Of a stretch of DNA of 64,000 nt, positions 8,199-17,689 are shown one piece after another. Within the stretch, counting starts at the first letter, position 1. Each line of letters starts with the position of its first letter. Both the position numbers and the translations under genes were made by a program. The notes under the pieces were generated by a model, which saw only the letters and a list, made by a program, of their open reading frames with translations, did not search any database and was not told the DNA's origin. Where the stretch lies: contig NZ_FREV01000002.1 of NCBI RefSeq assembly GCF_900143545.1, forward strand, positions 372,018 to 436,017. Reading direction: 5' to 3'. The DNA is from Loktanella sp. Alg231-35 (GTDB lineage Bacteria; Pseudomonadota; Alphaproteobacteria; Rhodobacterales; Rhodobacteraceae).

Positions 8199-9441
8199 GG
8201 TGCGCCATGCTTTGCTGGCCTATTGGCTTGCGCGGCGGATCAAAACACGCGCACAGCTAAAGGGGCGGACAGCAGCAAAGCTGCACAACTGGTTGCAACG
8301 CGATGTGCCGCAGGTGCCGTTCTATGCGGGGCGCAAGGTGACGACACTGGATGATCTGCCGATCATCGACAAAGCCACGCTGATGGCTGATTTCGCGGCG
8401 TTCAATACCGCAGGCATCACCGCCGAAATGGGATGGCAGGCATTTGCCGGGTCAAAGCAGATCGGCAAACTGGTTGTGGGGGCCAGCACCGGCACCAGCG
8501 GCAATCGGGGCCTGTTTGTGATTTCTCAGGCTGAACGGTTTCGCTGGCTGGGTTCAATCCTTGCCAAAGCGCTACCGGGGTTCTGGCGTAAGCGCCACAG
8601 GGTTGCGGTGCTCTTGCCTCTGAATACGCCGCTTTATGACAGTGCCAACCGGATGCAGCGCCTGAAACTGCGGTTTTTCGATATCGGGCAACCGTGGGAG
8701 GATGATCTGGCAGCGTTTCAGCCGACCGTGATTATTGCCCCGCCAAAAGTCCTGCGTCAGATAGCCATGCAGGCGATGCCGCTTGCGCCAGAGCATGTTT
8801 TTGCTGCGGCAGAGACGCTCGACCCTGTCGATGCGGCCTTTATTGCCGCCCATTTCAATCGGCCCCTTCGCCAGATTTATATGGCGACTGAAGGATTGTT
8901 TGCGGTGTCTTGCGAACAAGGCACGCTGCACCTTTGCGAAGATACGATGCATTTTGAACTGCCGCAGGTTGGCGACGATCCCGATCTGCGCGCGGTGATT
9001 GTCAGCGACTTCAGCCGCCGCACCCAGATCATGGCGCGCTACCGGATGAATGATCTGATCCGGCTTGGGCCGCCCTGTGCCTGTGGGCTACCGCATCAGA
9101 CCGTGGCAGAAGTTGTGGGCCGGGTAGACGATTGTTTTACGTTGGCCGGTATGACGATCACACCTGACGTCATGCGCAATGCCGTTGTCGATGCGGATCG
9201 CAAGATCACTGATTTTCGGATCATTCAAACAGGTGCAACAGAGATTGAGGTTTTGGTGCCATATGGCGTTGACTGCGACGCAGTTCTGCAAGCGGTCATG
9301 GGCGCCCTTAGGGCGTGGTCGGCGACCGCCCGTGTTATCGTCAGGGCCGCTGATTTGAAACCGGATATGTCACGCAAGCTGCGGCGGGTCGAAAACCGCT
9401 GGCGGGGCGGTGTGCCTATTGCAGGTATTGATAGGCAATAA
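8191..9441 (+). CDS. Adenylate-forming enzyme related to coenzyme F390 synthetase / phenylacetate-CoA ligase
   Basis: 416 residues from the ATG at 8191, which overlaps the upstream stop by 8 bases; an ATG at 8155 in the same frame would add 12 residues. ANL-superfamily features are visible: the nucleotide loop GASTGTSGNRG (about 98-108), YMATEG, and ARYRMNDLIRL followed by a CAC cysteine pair. It lacks the long N-terminal domain of full acyl-CoA synthetases, as in the F390 synthetase-like group. It should activate a carboxylate as an adenylate; the acceptor is unknown. Its 3' end overlaps the convergent exchanger gene by 26 bases. Last gene of the unit. Confidence 0.78.
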   Translation: MFEVRHALLAYWLARRIKTRAQLKGRTAAKLHNWLQRDVPQVPFYAGRKVTTLDDLPIIDKATLMADFAAFNTAGITAEMGWQAFAGSKQIGKLVVGASTGTSGNRGLFVISQAERFRWLGSILAKALPGFWRKRHRVAVLLPLNTPLYDSANRMQRLKLRFFDIGQPWEDDLAAFQPTVIIAPPKVLRQIAMQAMPLAPEHVFAAAETLDPVDAAFIAAHFNRPLRQIYMATEGLFAVSCEQGTLHLCEDTMHFELPQVGDDPDLRAVIVSDFSRRTQIMARYRMNDLIRLGPPCACGLPHQTVAEVVGRVDDCFTLAGMTITPDVMRNAVVDADRKITDFRIIQTGATEIEVLVPYGVDCDAVLQAVMGALRAWSATARVIVRAADLKPDMSRKLRRVENRWRGGVPIAGIDRQ

Positions 9442-10402
9442 AGACCACATAACCGGCGAGCATTGCCGTGCCCATCGGCTTGGTCAGTTTGCCAACCGTC
9501 AACATCCAAAGGCTGAACACAACGGCCACGGCGACCGTCGCCCAGAGTTCAAACCCAAGCAGGACAGGATCGACATCAAGTGGTTTGATGATCGCGGTCA
9601 AAGCGACGATCGACATGATATTGAACGTGTTCGAACCAATGATATTGCCAAGGATCAGGCCAACGGATTGTTTGCGTGCGGCAGCGATACAGGTGGACAA
9701 TTCCGGCAGTGATGTGCCGAAGGCCACAACGGTCATGCCGATCACCGCCTCTGGTACGCCGATGGCGGTCCCTGTTTGCACCGCACCCTGCACCAAAAGC
9801 TCTGACCCGATGGCAAGGGCTGCAAGCCCGGCAAGCAGCACCAAAGCCGCGCCCTTCATCGTGGTGATGGCGGGCCCCGCATCTTCGTCATCATCATCGT
9901 CTTCAAGTTGGATGCAGTCGGTCTTGTATTGAAAGAACACAAACGCCACGAGAATGGCGAACATGATCAGACCGAACACCTGGCTAAAGCTACCGATCAT
10001 CATCCCGTAGGCCAGAATGGCGGTCGAGACCAACATCATCGCGAGGTCTTTCCACAGGTCCTTCGGCTTGGCCGAGACGTGAAAAACAAAGGCCGTTGCC
10101 CCCAGAACCAGCAGGATATTGGCGACGTTAGAGCCCAGTACATTACCCAATGAGATGCCGGGAAAGCCCGAAAGGTTGGCGTTCACAGAAGTGAAAAGTT
10201 CCGGCACCGAAGTCCCGAAAGAAATAATCGTCGCGCCGATGAACAGCGGGGAAAGGCCCGTGCGTTCGGCTACAAAAACGGCGGCGTCCACCGTCCAGTC
10301 GCCGCCTTTGATTAAAAGGAAAAGGCCAAAGGCCATAGCACCAGCCGACAAGACAAAAAGCTCGTAAGTTGTCAATTCAAACAAGATGTGTGTCCCGATC
10401 AC
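9416..10402 (-). CDS. Calcium/sodium antiporter, YrbG-like (CaCA family)
   Basis: 328 residues from a GTG at 10402; the frame runs to 10480 but that extension is basic and unlike the family, and E. coli YrbG is of similar length to the shorter form. Two inverted alpha repeats are clear: FGTSVPELFTS with SLGNVLGSNVANI, and FGTSLPELSTC with ILGNIIGSNTFNI, separated by an acidic cytoplasmic loop (EDDDDDEDAG). About ten membrane helices are expected. It exchanges Ca2+ for Na+ or H+ across the inner membrane. No partner gene is adjacent. The ribosome site is weak, so the start is uncertain. Confidence 0.88.
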   Translation of the reverse strand: MIGTHILFELTTYELFVLSAGAMAFGLFLLIKGGDWTVDAAVFVAERTGLSPLFIGATIISFGTSVPELFTSVNANLSGFPGISLGNVLGSNVANILLVLGATAFVFHVSAKPKDLWKDLAMMLVSTAILAYGMMIGSFSQVFGLIMFAILVAFVFFQYKTDCIQLEDDDDDEDAGPAITTMKGAALVLLAGLAALAIGSELLVQGAVQTGTAIGVPEAVIGMTVVAFGTSLPELSTCIAAARKQSVGLILGNIIGSNTFNIMSIVALTAIIKPLDVDPVLLGFELWATVAVAVVFSLWMLTVGKLTKPMGTAMLAGYVVFIAYQYLQ

Positions 10403-10509
10403 TGGTCTTTGCGAATGGCGTTTCCGCGGGCTTACCCGATTTTTTGCACGAGTGTAATAGCCTTTTGCCCCAGTTAGCACCGTGCCGCAGCGTTACAAGC
10501 CCACAGCAA

Positions 10510-10537
10510 AAAGGCAGCCCCCGCAAGGGCTGCCTTT
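10510..10537 (-). terminator. Rho-independent terminator of the TRAP operon
   Basis: Perfect 11-bp stem AAAGGCAGCCC / GGGCTGCCTTT with a 6-base loop, followed on the minus strand by a T run. It lies 18 bases after the stop of the TRAP permease gene. Confidence 0.85.
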
Positions 10538-10555
10538 CTTTGGTTTCTCAGATGC

Positions 10556-12775
10556 TTAGGCTGCAACCTTTGGTCGAGTCATCTGTGCCAGTGCAAAGAG
10601 GGCCACCGCGCCGCCAATTCCAATCAGATCAGAGATCCAGCCGCCTTCAATCATGAAAAGAGCCACGACCAAAAGCCCGATCCGTATCGGCCATGCCGCC
10701 CGGTCACCGACCCACCAACCTTGCACGCCAGAGGACAGCAGGAACACACCAAAAACTGCCGTCGCCCCTGCGCGGATGACTTCGAACCAGGTGCCATCCA
10801 TCAAGATCGCCCCGTTGTAGAAGAACATGAACGGCACAATGAAGGCCGAGATGCCAATCTTGAACGATGCCACAGAGGTGGCCATTGGGTTCGCCCCCGA
10901 TATCCCTGCCGCGGCATAACTCGCCAACGCCACAGGTGGTGTGATGGCCGAGACGACGGCGAAGTAGAAGACAAAGAAATGTGCAGTCAGCATTGGGATA
11001 CCAAGCTGCACCAGACCGGGGGCCACAACCGACGCCGCAACGGCATAGGCCGCCGTTGTCGGCATGCCCATGCCCAGCAGGATCGCGATGCACATCGCAA
11101 AGAACAGGGCGAGCAACTGGTTCGCCTCGGCGATGTTCAACAGCACGGATGAGAACCGCGCGCCAACACCTGTCAGCGAGATGACACCAACGATAATACC
11201 TGCACAGGCACAAACAGCGATGATCTGGATTGACATGATCCCGGCCAGCTCAAACGCCTTGGCGACAGAGCCGAGCCCCATGCGGTAGGGCGTGAACCAG
11301 CTGACAACAGCCGCCGCCACTGTGGCCAGCGTCCCCGCGCGGATCACTGAATACCCCATAAAGAGTGCGCCAATCAGAATGATGATCGGCAGAAACAAGA
11401 AGACCCGGCGCACCATGTCTTTGAACTTTGGCAGTTCATCCTCGCGCATGCCGCGCATCCCCAATTTCGCCGCCTCAAAATCAACCATGAAGTAGATAGA
11501 GACGAAATACAGCACCGCGGGGATGATCGCTGCGATGGCAATCTCGGTGTAGGGAATGCCTGTAATTTCGGCCATGATAAAGGCACCAGCCCCCATGATC
11601 GGCGGCATGATTTGCCCACCGGTCGATGCTGCGGCCTCAACCGCGCCGGACGTCGTGGGCTTGTAGCCCACCTTTTTCATCAACGGGATGGTAAGCGAGC
11701 CAGTTGCCACCACGTTACCAGCAGAGGTGCCGTTGATCATACCCATCAAGCCGGATGCAAAGATGGCCACCTTGGCGGGGCCACCACGGGCGCGCCCGGC
11801 TGCCGCAAAGGCAAAGTTGACGAAGTAGTCGCCAACTTTTGAGGCCTGAAGGAACGCTGCAAAGATGATGAACAGGATGATGTAAGTGGACGACACTGCC
11901 GTTGTTGGCCCAAGAATACCTGCATCGGTGTAGACCTGACTGAAAAAGCGCTGCCACGTGATGTCGGGCGCGTTCAGAAAGCCGGGCAACAGATCGCCGA
12001 CAAAGACATAGATCAGAAACACGCCCGCAATGATAATCAGGGCAAGGCCTGCAACGCGGCGGGTCAGTTCCATGATCAGGGCGGTACCCGCGACAGCAGC
12101 AAGGCTCATCCCGATTGGGGCGAAGGGTGTGCCGGTGGAGTTGCGCATCAGCGTGCCAAAGATTGTGATCAAGTAGATCGCGACGCCAATGCCGCAAACG
12201 CTTAGCACGATATCAGCGGGGGCAATCGTGCCACGCACGCGGGGGCGCAGCCAGCCAATGACGATGCCAAGGGCGGTGGCAGCGATTAGCGGATAACCAT
12301 AGTGATAGGTTTCTGCTGCTTTGATGCCTTCATCAATGCCGTTCCACATCACGCCGCCCCGAATTTGGGCCGCAAAACTGATGGCGGTGTAACAGGCATA
12401 AAGGGCAGGGAGCAGCGCCAGCATAGCCAGATAGTCAAGCGGGTGCTTACCGCTGCTGTCCTTTTCAGGAAAAGCGCGCGCGGAATAAAGCGTGAAGCCA
12501 AGGATCAGTGCACCTGCAATGTGTACGATGCGAAAATTCCATGTCTCCATCGGGAATACAGGCAAGAATGGGATATCAATGTCAGTCCATCTTTCAATCG
12601 ACCACCCATTCAGGGCCGCCATGTGAAAGAGCGCGTAGAAGCCCGACAGTGCCGCGATGGCCATATAGGTGCGGCCCGTAAAGACGCGGCGGTTGTGTTC
12701 AACAGGCTCATCATCCACGCCATCTGCAATGACAGGGCCCTCAGTCTGATCTTCTTTTTGGGTGTCGGTGATCAT
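10556..12775 (-). CDS. TRAP transporter fused permease (4TM/12TM), TAXI type
   Basis: 739 residues from the ATG at 12775, which follows a GAGGG ribosome site; the frame extends 27 codons upstream without support. After a polar acidic N-terminus the protein is a long series of membrane helices in which the small DctQ-like and large DctM-like subunits are fused. Typical DctM-type signatures are GLMGMINGTSAGNVVATGSLTIPLMKK, STGGQIMPPIMGAGAFIMAE and GMGMPTTAAYAVAASVVAP (each quoted from separate segments). It imports an organic solute, usually an acid, using an ion gradient and the TAXI binding protein encoded just upstream. Substrate not predictable. Confidence 0.93.
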   Translation of the reverse strand: MITDTQKEDQTEGPVIADGVDDEPVEHNRRVFTGRTYMAIAALSGFYALFHMAALNGWSIERWTDIDIPFLPVFPMETWNFRIVHIAGALILGFTLYSARAFPEKDSSGKHPLDYLAMLALLPALYACYTAISFAAQIRGGVMWNGIDEGIKAAETYHYGYPLIAATALGIVIGWLRPRVRGTIAPADIVLSVCGIGVAIYLITIFGTLMRNSTGTPFAPIGMSLAAVAGTALIMELTRRVAGLALIIIAGVFLIYVFVGDLLPGFLNAPDITWQRFFSQVYTDAGILGPTTAVSSTYIILFIIFAAFLQASKVGDYFVNFAFAAAGRARGGPAKVAIFASGLMGMINGTSAGNVVATGSLTIPLMKKVGYKPTTSGAVEAAASTGGQIMPPIMGAGAFIMAEITGIPYTEIAIAAIIPAVLYFVSIYFMVDFEAAKLGMRGMREDELPKFKDMVRRVFLFLPIIILIGALFMGYSVIRAGTLATVAAAVVSWFTPYRMGLGSVAKAFELAGIMSIQIIAVCACAGIIVGVISLTGVGARFSSVLLNIAEANQLLALFFAMCIAILLGMGMPTTAAYAVAASVVAPGLVQLGIPMLTAHFFVFYFAVVSAITPPVALASYAAAGISGANPMATSVASFKIGISAFIVPFMFFYNGAILMDGTWFEVIRAGATAVFGVFLLSSGVQGWWVGDRAAWPIRIGLLVVALFMIEGGWISDLIGIGGAVALFALAQMTRPKVAA

Positions 12776-12851
12776 GGCATGGCCCTCGCATATCAGCAGA
12801 CACCCCATCAGGGTTTGCTGGCGGCATTCATAGCTTAAGAATAGTAAATCG

Positions 12852-12880
12852 CCCAAGGCCGCGTCTCGCGCGGCCTTGGG
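12852..12880 (-). terminator. Strong hairpin between TAXI binding-protein gene and permease gene
   Basis: Perfect 12-bp stem CCCAAGGCCGCG / CGCGGCCTTGGG with a 5-base loop, starting 10 bases after the binding-protein stop and ending 76 bases before the permease start. No T tract follows on the minus strand. It probably protects or attenuates the message so that the binding protein is made in excess over the permease. Confidence 0.65.
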
Positions 12881-12890
12881 TCAGGTGATC

Positions 12891-13871
12891 TTAGTTACCG
12901 AAGATCTGGTCGGCAGGAATGTCTGCGCCTGCGTTCTCGATGAACCACTCGGCCGCACCAGGGTGCCATGGCAGCACGCCTGCATTCTTTGTGTAATTCT
13001 CTGGCAGGGTGGACCGTGCCGCACGGTGAATATTCACCATCCGCTCGTTATCGGACATCACCACATCTACTGCGGCTTTTACAAAGGACGCAGGCAGATC
13101 GCAGTTGGCAATCGCAAAGTTCCACATAGAGACAGAACGCGCATCGCTTTCCAGCGTGGTGTAAGTGTCAGCGGCGATGTCAAACTGGGCCACAGGGAAG
13201 GCGGCCATGATGGTTGCCTGCTCGTCTTCGGTGAACTCGATGATGTTCACGTCCGTTTGCACTTCCAACTGGCTGACCGCAGGTACAGGCACACCGGCGG
13301 CAAATGCGATCACGTCCAGCAGACCATCCTGCAACTGACCACCAAGGTCAGTCCAGCCGCCGTTGCGGCGTTCAAAGTTCACGCCAAGCTCTTCCATCAT
13401 ACGTGGGAAGTAGGTGTCAGAGGTTGAACCCGCAGGGCCAAAGCCGATACGCGCGCCATCAGGAATATCCGCGACGGATGTGATGCCCGATGAGGACAGC
13501 GCCGTGACCGAAAACGGCGTCTGATACATTGGGAACATTGCACATGCGTTGGTCATTTCCAGACCGGGTGCGATGGGGTTGGTGCCGGCAAGGGATTCCG
13601 CCGCAGGGCCCATGGTTGTCATGCCAAACTGCGCGTCGCCTGTGTGGACCAGCGCCATGTTCTGCATCGGGCCGCCTGTGACTTCGCCACCACCTGTCAG
13701 GCCCAGTTCTTCGGCGACAAGGTTTGCCCAGCCGGAGCCATAGGCAAAGTAGGTGCCGCCCTGCGATGCCGTACCCACGGTAAAGCTCTCTGGCCAGTCA
13801 GCCGTGTGGCCATCTGCGAATGCTGTTGTTGCTGTCAAAGCAGTTGTCGCGATAAGTGCTGCGATTTTCAT
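12891..13871 (-). CDS. TAXI family TRAP transporter solute-binding protein
   Basis: 326 residues from the ATG at 13871, preceded by a good GTGGAGGAC ribosome site; the six extra codons of the longer frame are not needed. A Sec signal peptide (MKIAALIATTALTATTAFA, cut before DGH) sends it to the periplasm. The mature start WPESFTVGTASQGGTYFAYGSG is the TAXI-family hallmark, the region that holds the ligand. It feeds the fused permease encoded next. It lies between the permease and a DctB/DctD-like system that probably senses the same ligand. Confidence 0.93.
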   Translation of the reverse strand: MKIAALIATTALTATTAFADGHTADWPESFTVGTASQGGTYFAYGSGWANLVAEELGLTGGGEVTGGPMQNMALVHTGDAQFGMTTMGPAAESLAGTNPIAPGLEMTNACAMFPMYQTPFSVTALSSSGITSVADIPDGARIGFGPAGSTSDTYFPRMMEELGVNFERRNGGWTDLGGQLQDGLLDVIAFAAGVPVPAVSQLEVQTDVNIIEFTEDEQATIMAAFPVAQFDIAADTYTTLESDARSVSMWNFAIANCDLPASFVKAAVDVVMSDNERMVNIHRAARSTLPENYTKNAGVLPWHPGAAEWFIENAGADIPADQIFGN

Positions 13872-14091
13872 ATTTGTTGTCCTCCACAAAAATCACCGAT
13901 CTCTCCCGGATCGGATCGTGACCTAATCACGCTTTGCAACTAGGCCGGATGGCGTTGTGGTCCATCACCGGGTCGCCTTGGCACAAGGGATCGTTCACCA
14001 TGTTTGCGGTAACAGCTGGCAATTAATCCGGCAGATGGGTCGGGAAGGGGACAAACCGGGGTTTTGCTGTGTCGCCAAAGGGACAAAGCCG

Positions 14092-15420
14092 TCAGCTTGC
14101 CGCGTCTGCCTTGGAAATCCCATGCTTTTGCATTTTCTCGTAAAGCGCTTTGCGCGACAGTCCCAGCGCTTCATACGTCTGTTTCAGGCTGCCACCCTGC
14201 GCGGTCAATGCGGCCAGAACCAGCGCCTTTTCATGGGCCGCCATGCGGGCGGCAAGCGTGGTGTCGTCTACTGGTGACGTCACATTGGCGGGATCAAGCC
14301 CCAGCACAAAGCGGTCGGCTGCATTGCGCAACTCGCGTACATTGCCGTGCCAGTCTTGCGTGGCCAACTGTGCAAGCAAGGATGCAGGCACATCGCCCAA
14401 TTGCCTTGAATATCGCGCTGCTGCCTGTGCGGCGAGGTTCAGAAACAGCGATGGCACATCATCGCGCCGCGCGCTTAGCGGCGGCACATGCAGGGTCACA
14501 ACATTCAACCGATACAGAAGATCCGCTCGAAACCCAGCTTTGGCAACGGCCTGTGCAAGATCCGTTTTGGACGCAGCAATCACCCGGATATCAAGCGCCA
14601 CCGGATCATTGGACCCAAGCCGCGTGATCTGGCGATCCTGAATGGCGTGCAGCAGTTTGGCCTGTACAGCAACGGGCAAGCTGTCGATCTCATCGAGAAA
14701 CACCGTGCCTTGGCGGGCAAACTCGAACTTGCCAAACCGGGCGCGCATGGCCCCGGGAAAGGCGCCAGCCTCATGGCCGAACAGCTCTGATTCAACCAGA
14801 TCAACGGGCAGTGCGGCGCAGTTGATATGGACAAAAGGGTGCGGGCCACGGGCGGACAGATCATGCAGCGCATGCGCGGTCAGGTCTTTGCCAACGCCAG
14901 TGTCACCGGTGATCAGCACATCCGCATCGGTTTCCGCAATCGTGCGAACCTGCTTGCGTAGGGTAACCATCGCATCAGAACGCCCAATCAGTCGTGCCTC
15001 CAGCTTGTCGCGCCCGCCAACTTCGCGTTTCAACGCACGGTTTTCGACCGTCAGGCGGCGCTTGTCCAAAGCACGCTGGATCGTTGTCACCAGCCGGGCA
15101 GGGGCAAAGGGTTTTTCGATGAAATCATATGCCCCTTCGCGCATCGATTGCACGGCAAGGTTCACATCGCCATGTCCGGTCACCAGAATGACCGGAAACT
15201 CTGGGTCAATCTCAAGCACCTTGCGCATCAGCCACAGCCCATCATGGCCCTTCATCCGAATATCGGTGACCAGAACACCCGCAAACCCACGGCTGACCTT
15301 GGCCAGCGCTGTATCGGCATTGTCAAAAACATCGGCCGGGATATCCGCCAGCATCAGGGTTTGGGCCGTTGCGTTGCGGAGCTCTTCTTCATCGTCCACA
15401 AAAATGACAGATTGCTTCAT
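14092..15420 (-). CDS. DctD-like sigma-54-type response regulator with GAFPGA variant
   Basis: 442 residues: receiver domain (about 1-120, phospho-acceptor Asp53 in LVTDIRMKG, Lys in FIEKPF), AAA+ domain (about 140-375, Walker A GDTGVGKD at 172-179, Walker B TVFLDEID), and a Fis-type helix-turn-helix at the end (SLKQTYEALGLSRKALYEK). The sigma-54 contact loop normally reads GAFTGA but here is GAFPGA (219-224), so its dependence on sigma-54 is less certain. Its start overlaps the kinase stop by four bases. It is expected to control the adjacent TAXI-TRAP genes, which lie 220 bases downstream on the same strand. Confidence 0.9.
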   Translation of the reverse strand: MKQSVIFVDDEEELRNATAQTLMLADIPADVFDNADTALAKVSRGFAGVLVTDIRMKGHDGLWLMRKVLEIDPEFPVILVTGHGDVNLAVQSMREGAYDFIEKPFAPARLVTTIQRALDKRRLTVENRALKREVGGRDKLEARLIGRSDAMVTLRKQVRTIAETDADVLITGDTGVGKDLTAHALHDLSARGPHPFVHINCAALPVDLVESELFGHEAGAFPGAMRARFGKFEFARQGTVFLDEIDSLPVAVQAKLLHAIQDRQITRLGSNDPVALDIRVIAASKTDLAQAVAKAGFRADLLYRLNVVTLHVPPLSARRDDVPSLFLNLAAQAAARYSRQLGDVPASLLAQLATQDWHGNVRELRNAADRFVLGLDPANVTSPVDDTTLAARMAAHEKALVLAALTAQGGSLKQTYEALGLSRKALYEKMQKHGISKADAAS

Positions 15421-17195
15421 TGGGCGGCGACCTTAATGGGGGTGGCAGGTTGCAGATGGACTGAAAAAACAGCGCCACCATCAGGATGGTTCTCGGCACT
15501 CAACGTGCCGCCAAAATCCGAGACGATGTTGAATGAAATCGACAGGCCAAGCCCCAAACCCTTGCCGGGGGGTTTGGTAGTAAAGAACGGATCAAAGATG
15601 TGCGATACGGCCTCTGGGTCCAATCCCGGACCAGTATCACGCACATGAACGGTTGTGCCGCTGACGCTGAGCAGGACAACCGGGTTTGGCTGATCGTCCA
15701 TCGCATCAAGCGCGTTATTAATCAGATTAACGATGACCTGTTGTAGGCGCACATGACCACCCGTCACCCAAACCTCCTGCGCGAGGGGGGGATAATCAAC
15801 CACGCCGCTGCCAGAGCGGAGGCGCATATCAATCACGGCAAGCGCGTCTTGAATAACTGTATTCAGCAACAGCGGCCCGGTGGCTTGCTGCGGTCTGCGC
15901 GCGAAATTGCGCAGATGGGCCGAGATTGTCGCCATGCGGTCCGCCATCTTGGAAATCCGCCCGATGTTCTCTTTGGCGTGTGCAATCTGATCGCGGGCAA
16001 GGAATGCATCGGCGTTGTCAGCATAGGATTTGACCGCGGCAAGCGGTTGATTGAACTCATGGCTAAGGGCGGCTGACATTTGCCCAAGGGCAGACAGCTT
16101 GCCCGCCTGAATAAGATCGGTCTGTGTCTGGCGCAGATCGGACAGGGCCGTTTCCAGATCAGCGGTACGCTCTGCCACGGCCACCTCAAGCGCGCGTTTG
16201 CTGCGCTTCTCATGGGCAAAGGCCTCGGCCTGACGGGCCTGACGCAGCAATAAGGCGAGCAGGGCAGCCAAGGCCAGACCCGTGGTCAGCCCGGCGATGA
16301 GCAGGGTTGTCAGCGCCTGCAAGGTCGCTGGCCGGGTCGGGGTCAGCGAGGCCATGGTCCAATCAAGATCAGGCAGGCTTTGCGAGGTCAGCGCGAAACT
16401 TTCGCGCGGCGTACCTTCGATATAGACCAGCTCTGCCTCGGCGTTCAATTCTGTGCGGGTGATCGGCAAAAGGTCAATACGATCAATGGGATACTGCAGG
16501 TTTTGGGCGATAACGCGCAATGTGGCATCGCTGAGCGGACGAATGGCGCGAAAATGCCAATCCGGGCGCGATGACATGAACACAAAGTCATTGCGATCAC
16601 TGACAATAAAGGCGCTGTCAGCACCACGCCAGATGCTTTCAAAGGCGGCAATATTGAACTTGATGGCCAGAACGCCAACGATCCGTTCACCGTCCTCAAC
16701 GGGGGCGGCGTAGAAATACCCGCGTTCACCGGTTGTCGTGCCGTAGATCGAAAAACTCGACAGATCGCCGTTCAACGCCTGGGTGAAATAGCTCTGATAG
16801 CTGAAGTTGCGATCAAGATAACTGCCAGCGTCGCGATAAGATGCCGCCGCGAGGGTGCGGCCAGAGATATCCATCAGATATACATCGGATGCCTTCACGG
16901 TGGCAGCCGTTTGCCGCAAATCCTCATTCACGGCAGCTTGCAAACTGCCGTTGCCAGGGTCGTCCAGCAGCGCGGCAAGCCGGGGCCGTTCAGCAATCAA
17001 CGCGGGCAGGGGGGCGTATCGTTCCAACGCAGCGCGCAGTCCGGCCACTGCTAGCGTCAATGACACAGCATCACGCGCCGCTTGCTGGCGCATCTCGTGC
17101 CGCTCTAACGCGGGAAATGACGCCGCGCCGATCAGCAGCGTCACCACGCCAAGCGCTGAAATCAGACCAAAGATGCGTTTGCGGGACAGAGTCAT
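15417..17195 (-). CDS. DctB-like membrane sensor histidine kinase
   Basis: 592 residues from the ATG at 17195, chosen because the membrane anchor follows at once (RKRIFGLISALGVVTLLIGAA); the longer frame adds unlikely sequence. A periplasmic sensor region (about 30-285) with cache-like features lies between that helix and a second one (LLIAGLTTGLALAALLALLL). The cytoplasmic part has HisKA with the phospho-His in AALSHEFNQPLAAVKSYADN and an ATPase domain with NLINNALDAM, DTGPGLDP and GKGLGLGLSI. It phosphorylates the DctD-like partner. The ligand is presumably the TRAP substrate; this is inference from order. Confidence 0.9.
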   Translation of the reverse strand: MTLSRKRIFGLISALGVVTLLIGAASFPALERHEMRQQAARDAVSLTLAVAGLRAALERYAPLPALIAERPRLAALLDDPGNGSLQAAVNEDLRQTAATVKASDVYLMDISGRTLAAASYRDAGSYLDRNFSYQSYFTQALNGDLSSFSIYGTTTGERGYFYAAPVEDGERIVGVLAIKFNIAAFESIWRGADSAFIVSDRNDFVFMSSRPDWHFRAIRPLSDATLRVIAQNLQYPIDRIDLLPITRTELNAEAELVYIEGTPRESFALTSQSLPDLDWTMASLTPTRPATLQALTTLLIAGLTTGLALAALLALLLRQARQAEAFAHEKRSKRALEVAVAERTADLETALSDLRQTQTDLIQAGKLSALGQMSAALSHEFNQPLAAVKSYADNADAFLARDQIAHAKENIGRISKMADRMATISAHLRNFARRPQQATGPLLLNTVIQDALAVIDMRLRSGSGVVDYPPLAQEVWVTGGHVRLQQVIVNLINNALDAMDDQPNPVVLLSVSGTTVHVRDTGPGLDPEAVSHIFDPFFTTKPPGKGLGLGLSISFNIVSDFGGTLSAENHPDGGAVFSVHLQPATPIKVAAQ

Positions 17196-17689
17196 GGTGC
17201 AAACTATGCGTGAGACGCGTGCGGTTGGACAGATGGAAAATGTGAAGTGGGTGTGCAATGGAAACAGCATCACTCGCCATCATGGAACCGACAAGTTCTC
17301 TGACATGCGGCTGGGGCTTGTTGAAATCGTCCACGTATTCAGGAGCACAAGGAACACCAACCTGATAGGCAATTGCTTTGGCAATATGATAGGCGGGACG
17401 TATGCGTAGTCTTAAGGTGGTGTATATCGCATAATCAGTATTATGTAATATTAACGGCAACCAAACACCAATAAACTAACGCTATGCGACAATCGGCTTC
17501 TGCACACCTAGCCCCTCGATGCCCGGCCGCAATGACTGACCCGCACGCAGATAGACCAGTTCAGGCCGTTGCCCCAATATCACGCCCGGCGGTATGCAGC
17601 AGCCCCGGTTGTTCGTAATCCTTTTTGACTGCCCAACCGGTGCATGTTTGACCCGGTCCAGCCATTGGCCTAAGCAAGCTATGCAATCA
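17196..17689. other. Intergenic region between dctB-like and glycosyltransferase genes
   Basis: About 490 bases with no convincing gene. It holds the promoter side of the kinase gene and of the glycosyltransferase. The middle (17420-17460) is AT-rich and carries a perfect palindrome CATAAT-CAGT-ATTATG at 17430-17445, next to a second AT block. Minus-strand frames here lack a ribosome site. Confidence 0.5.

Noticed and set aside
13872..14091. Search for a sigma-54 promoter before the TAXI binding-protein gene
   Set aside because: Several GG and GC pairs exist but none with the required 10-base spacing, so no site is reported.
17196..17460. Minus-strand frame running upstream of the DctB-like gene with a protein-like stretch
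   Set aside because: No ribosome site, no recognisable domain, and it overlaps the start of the kinase gene in another frame.
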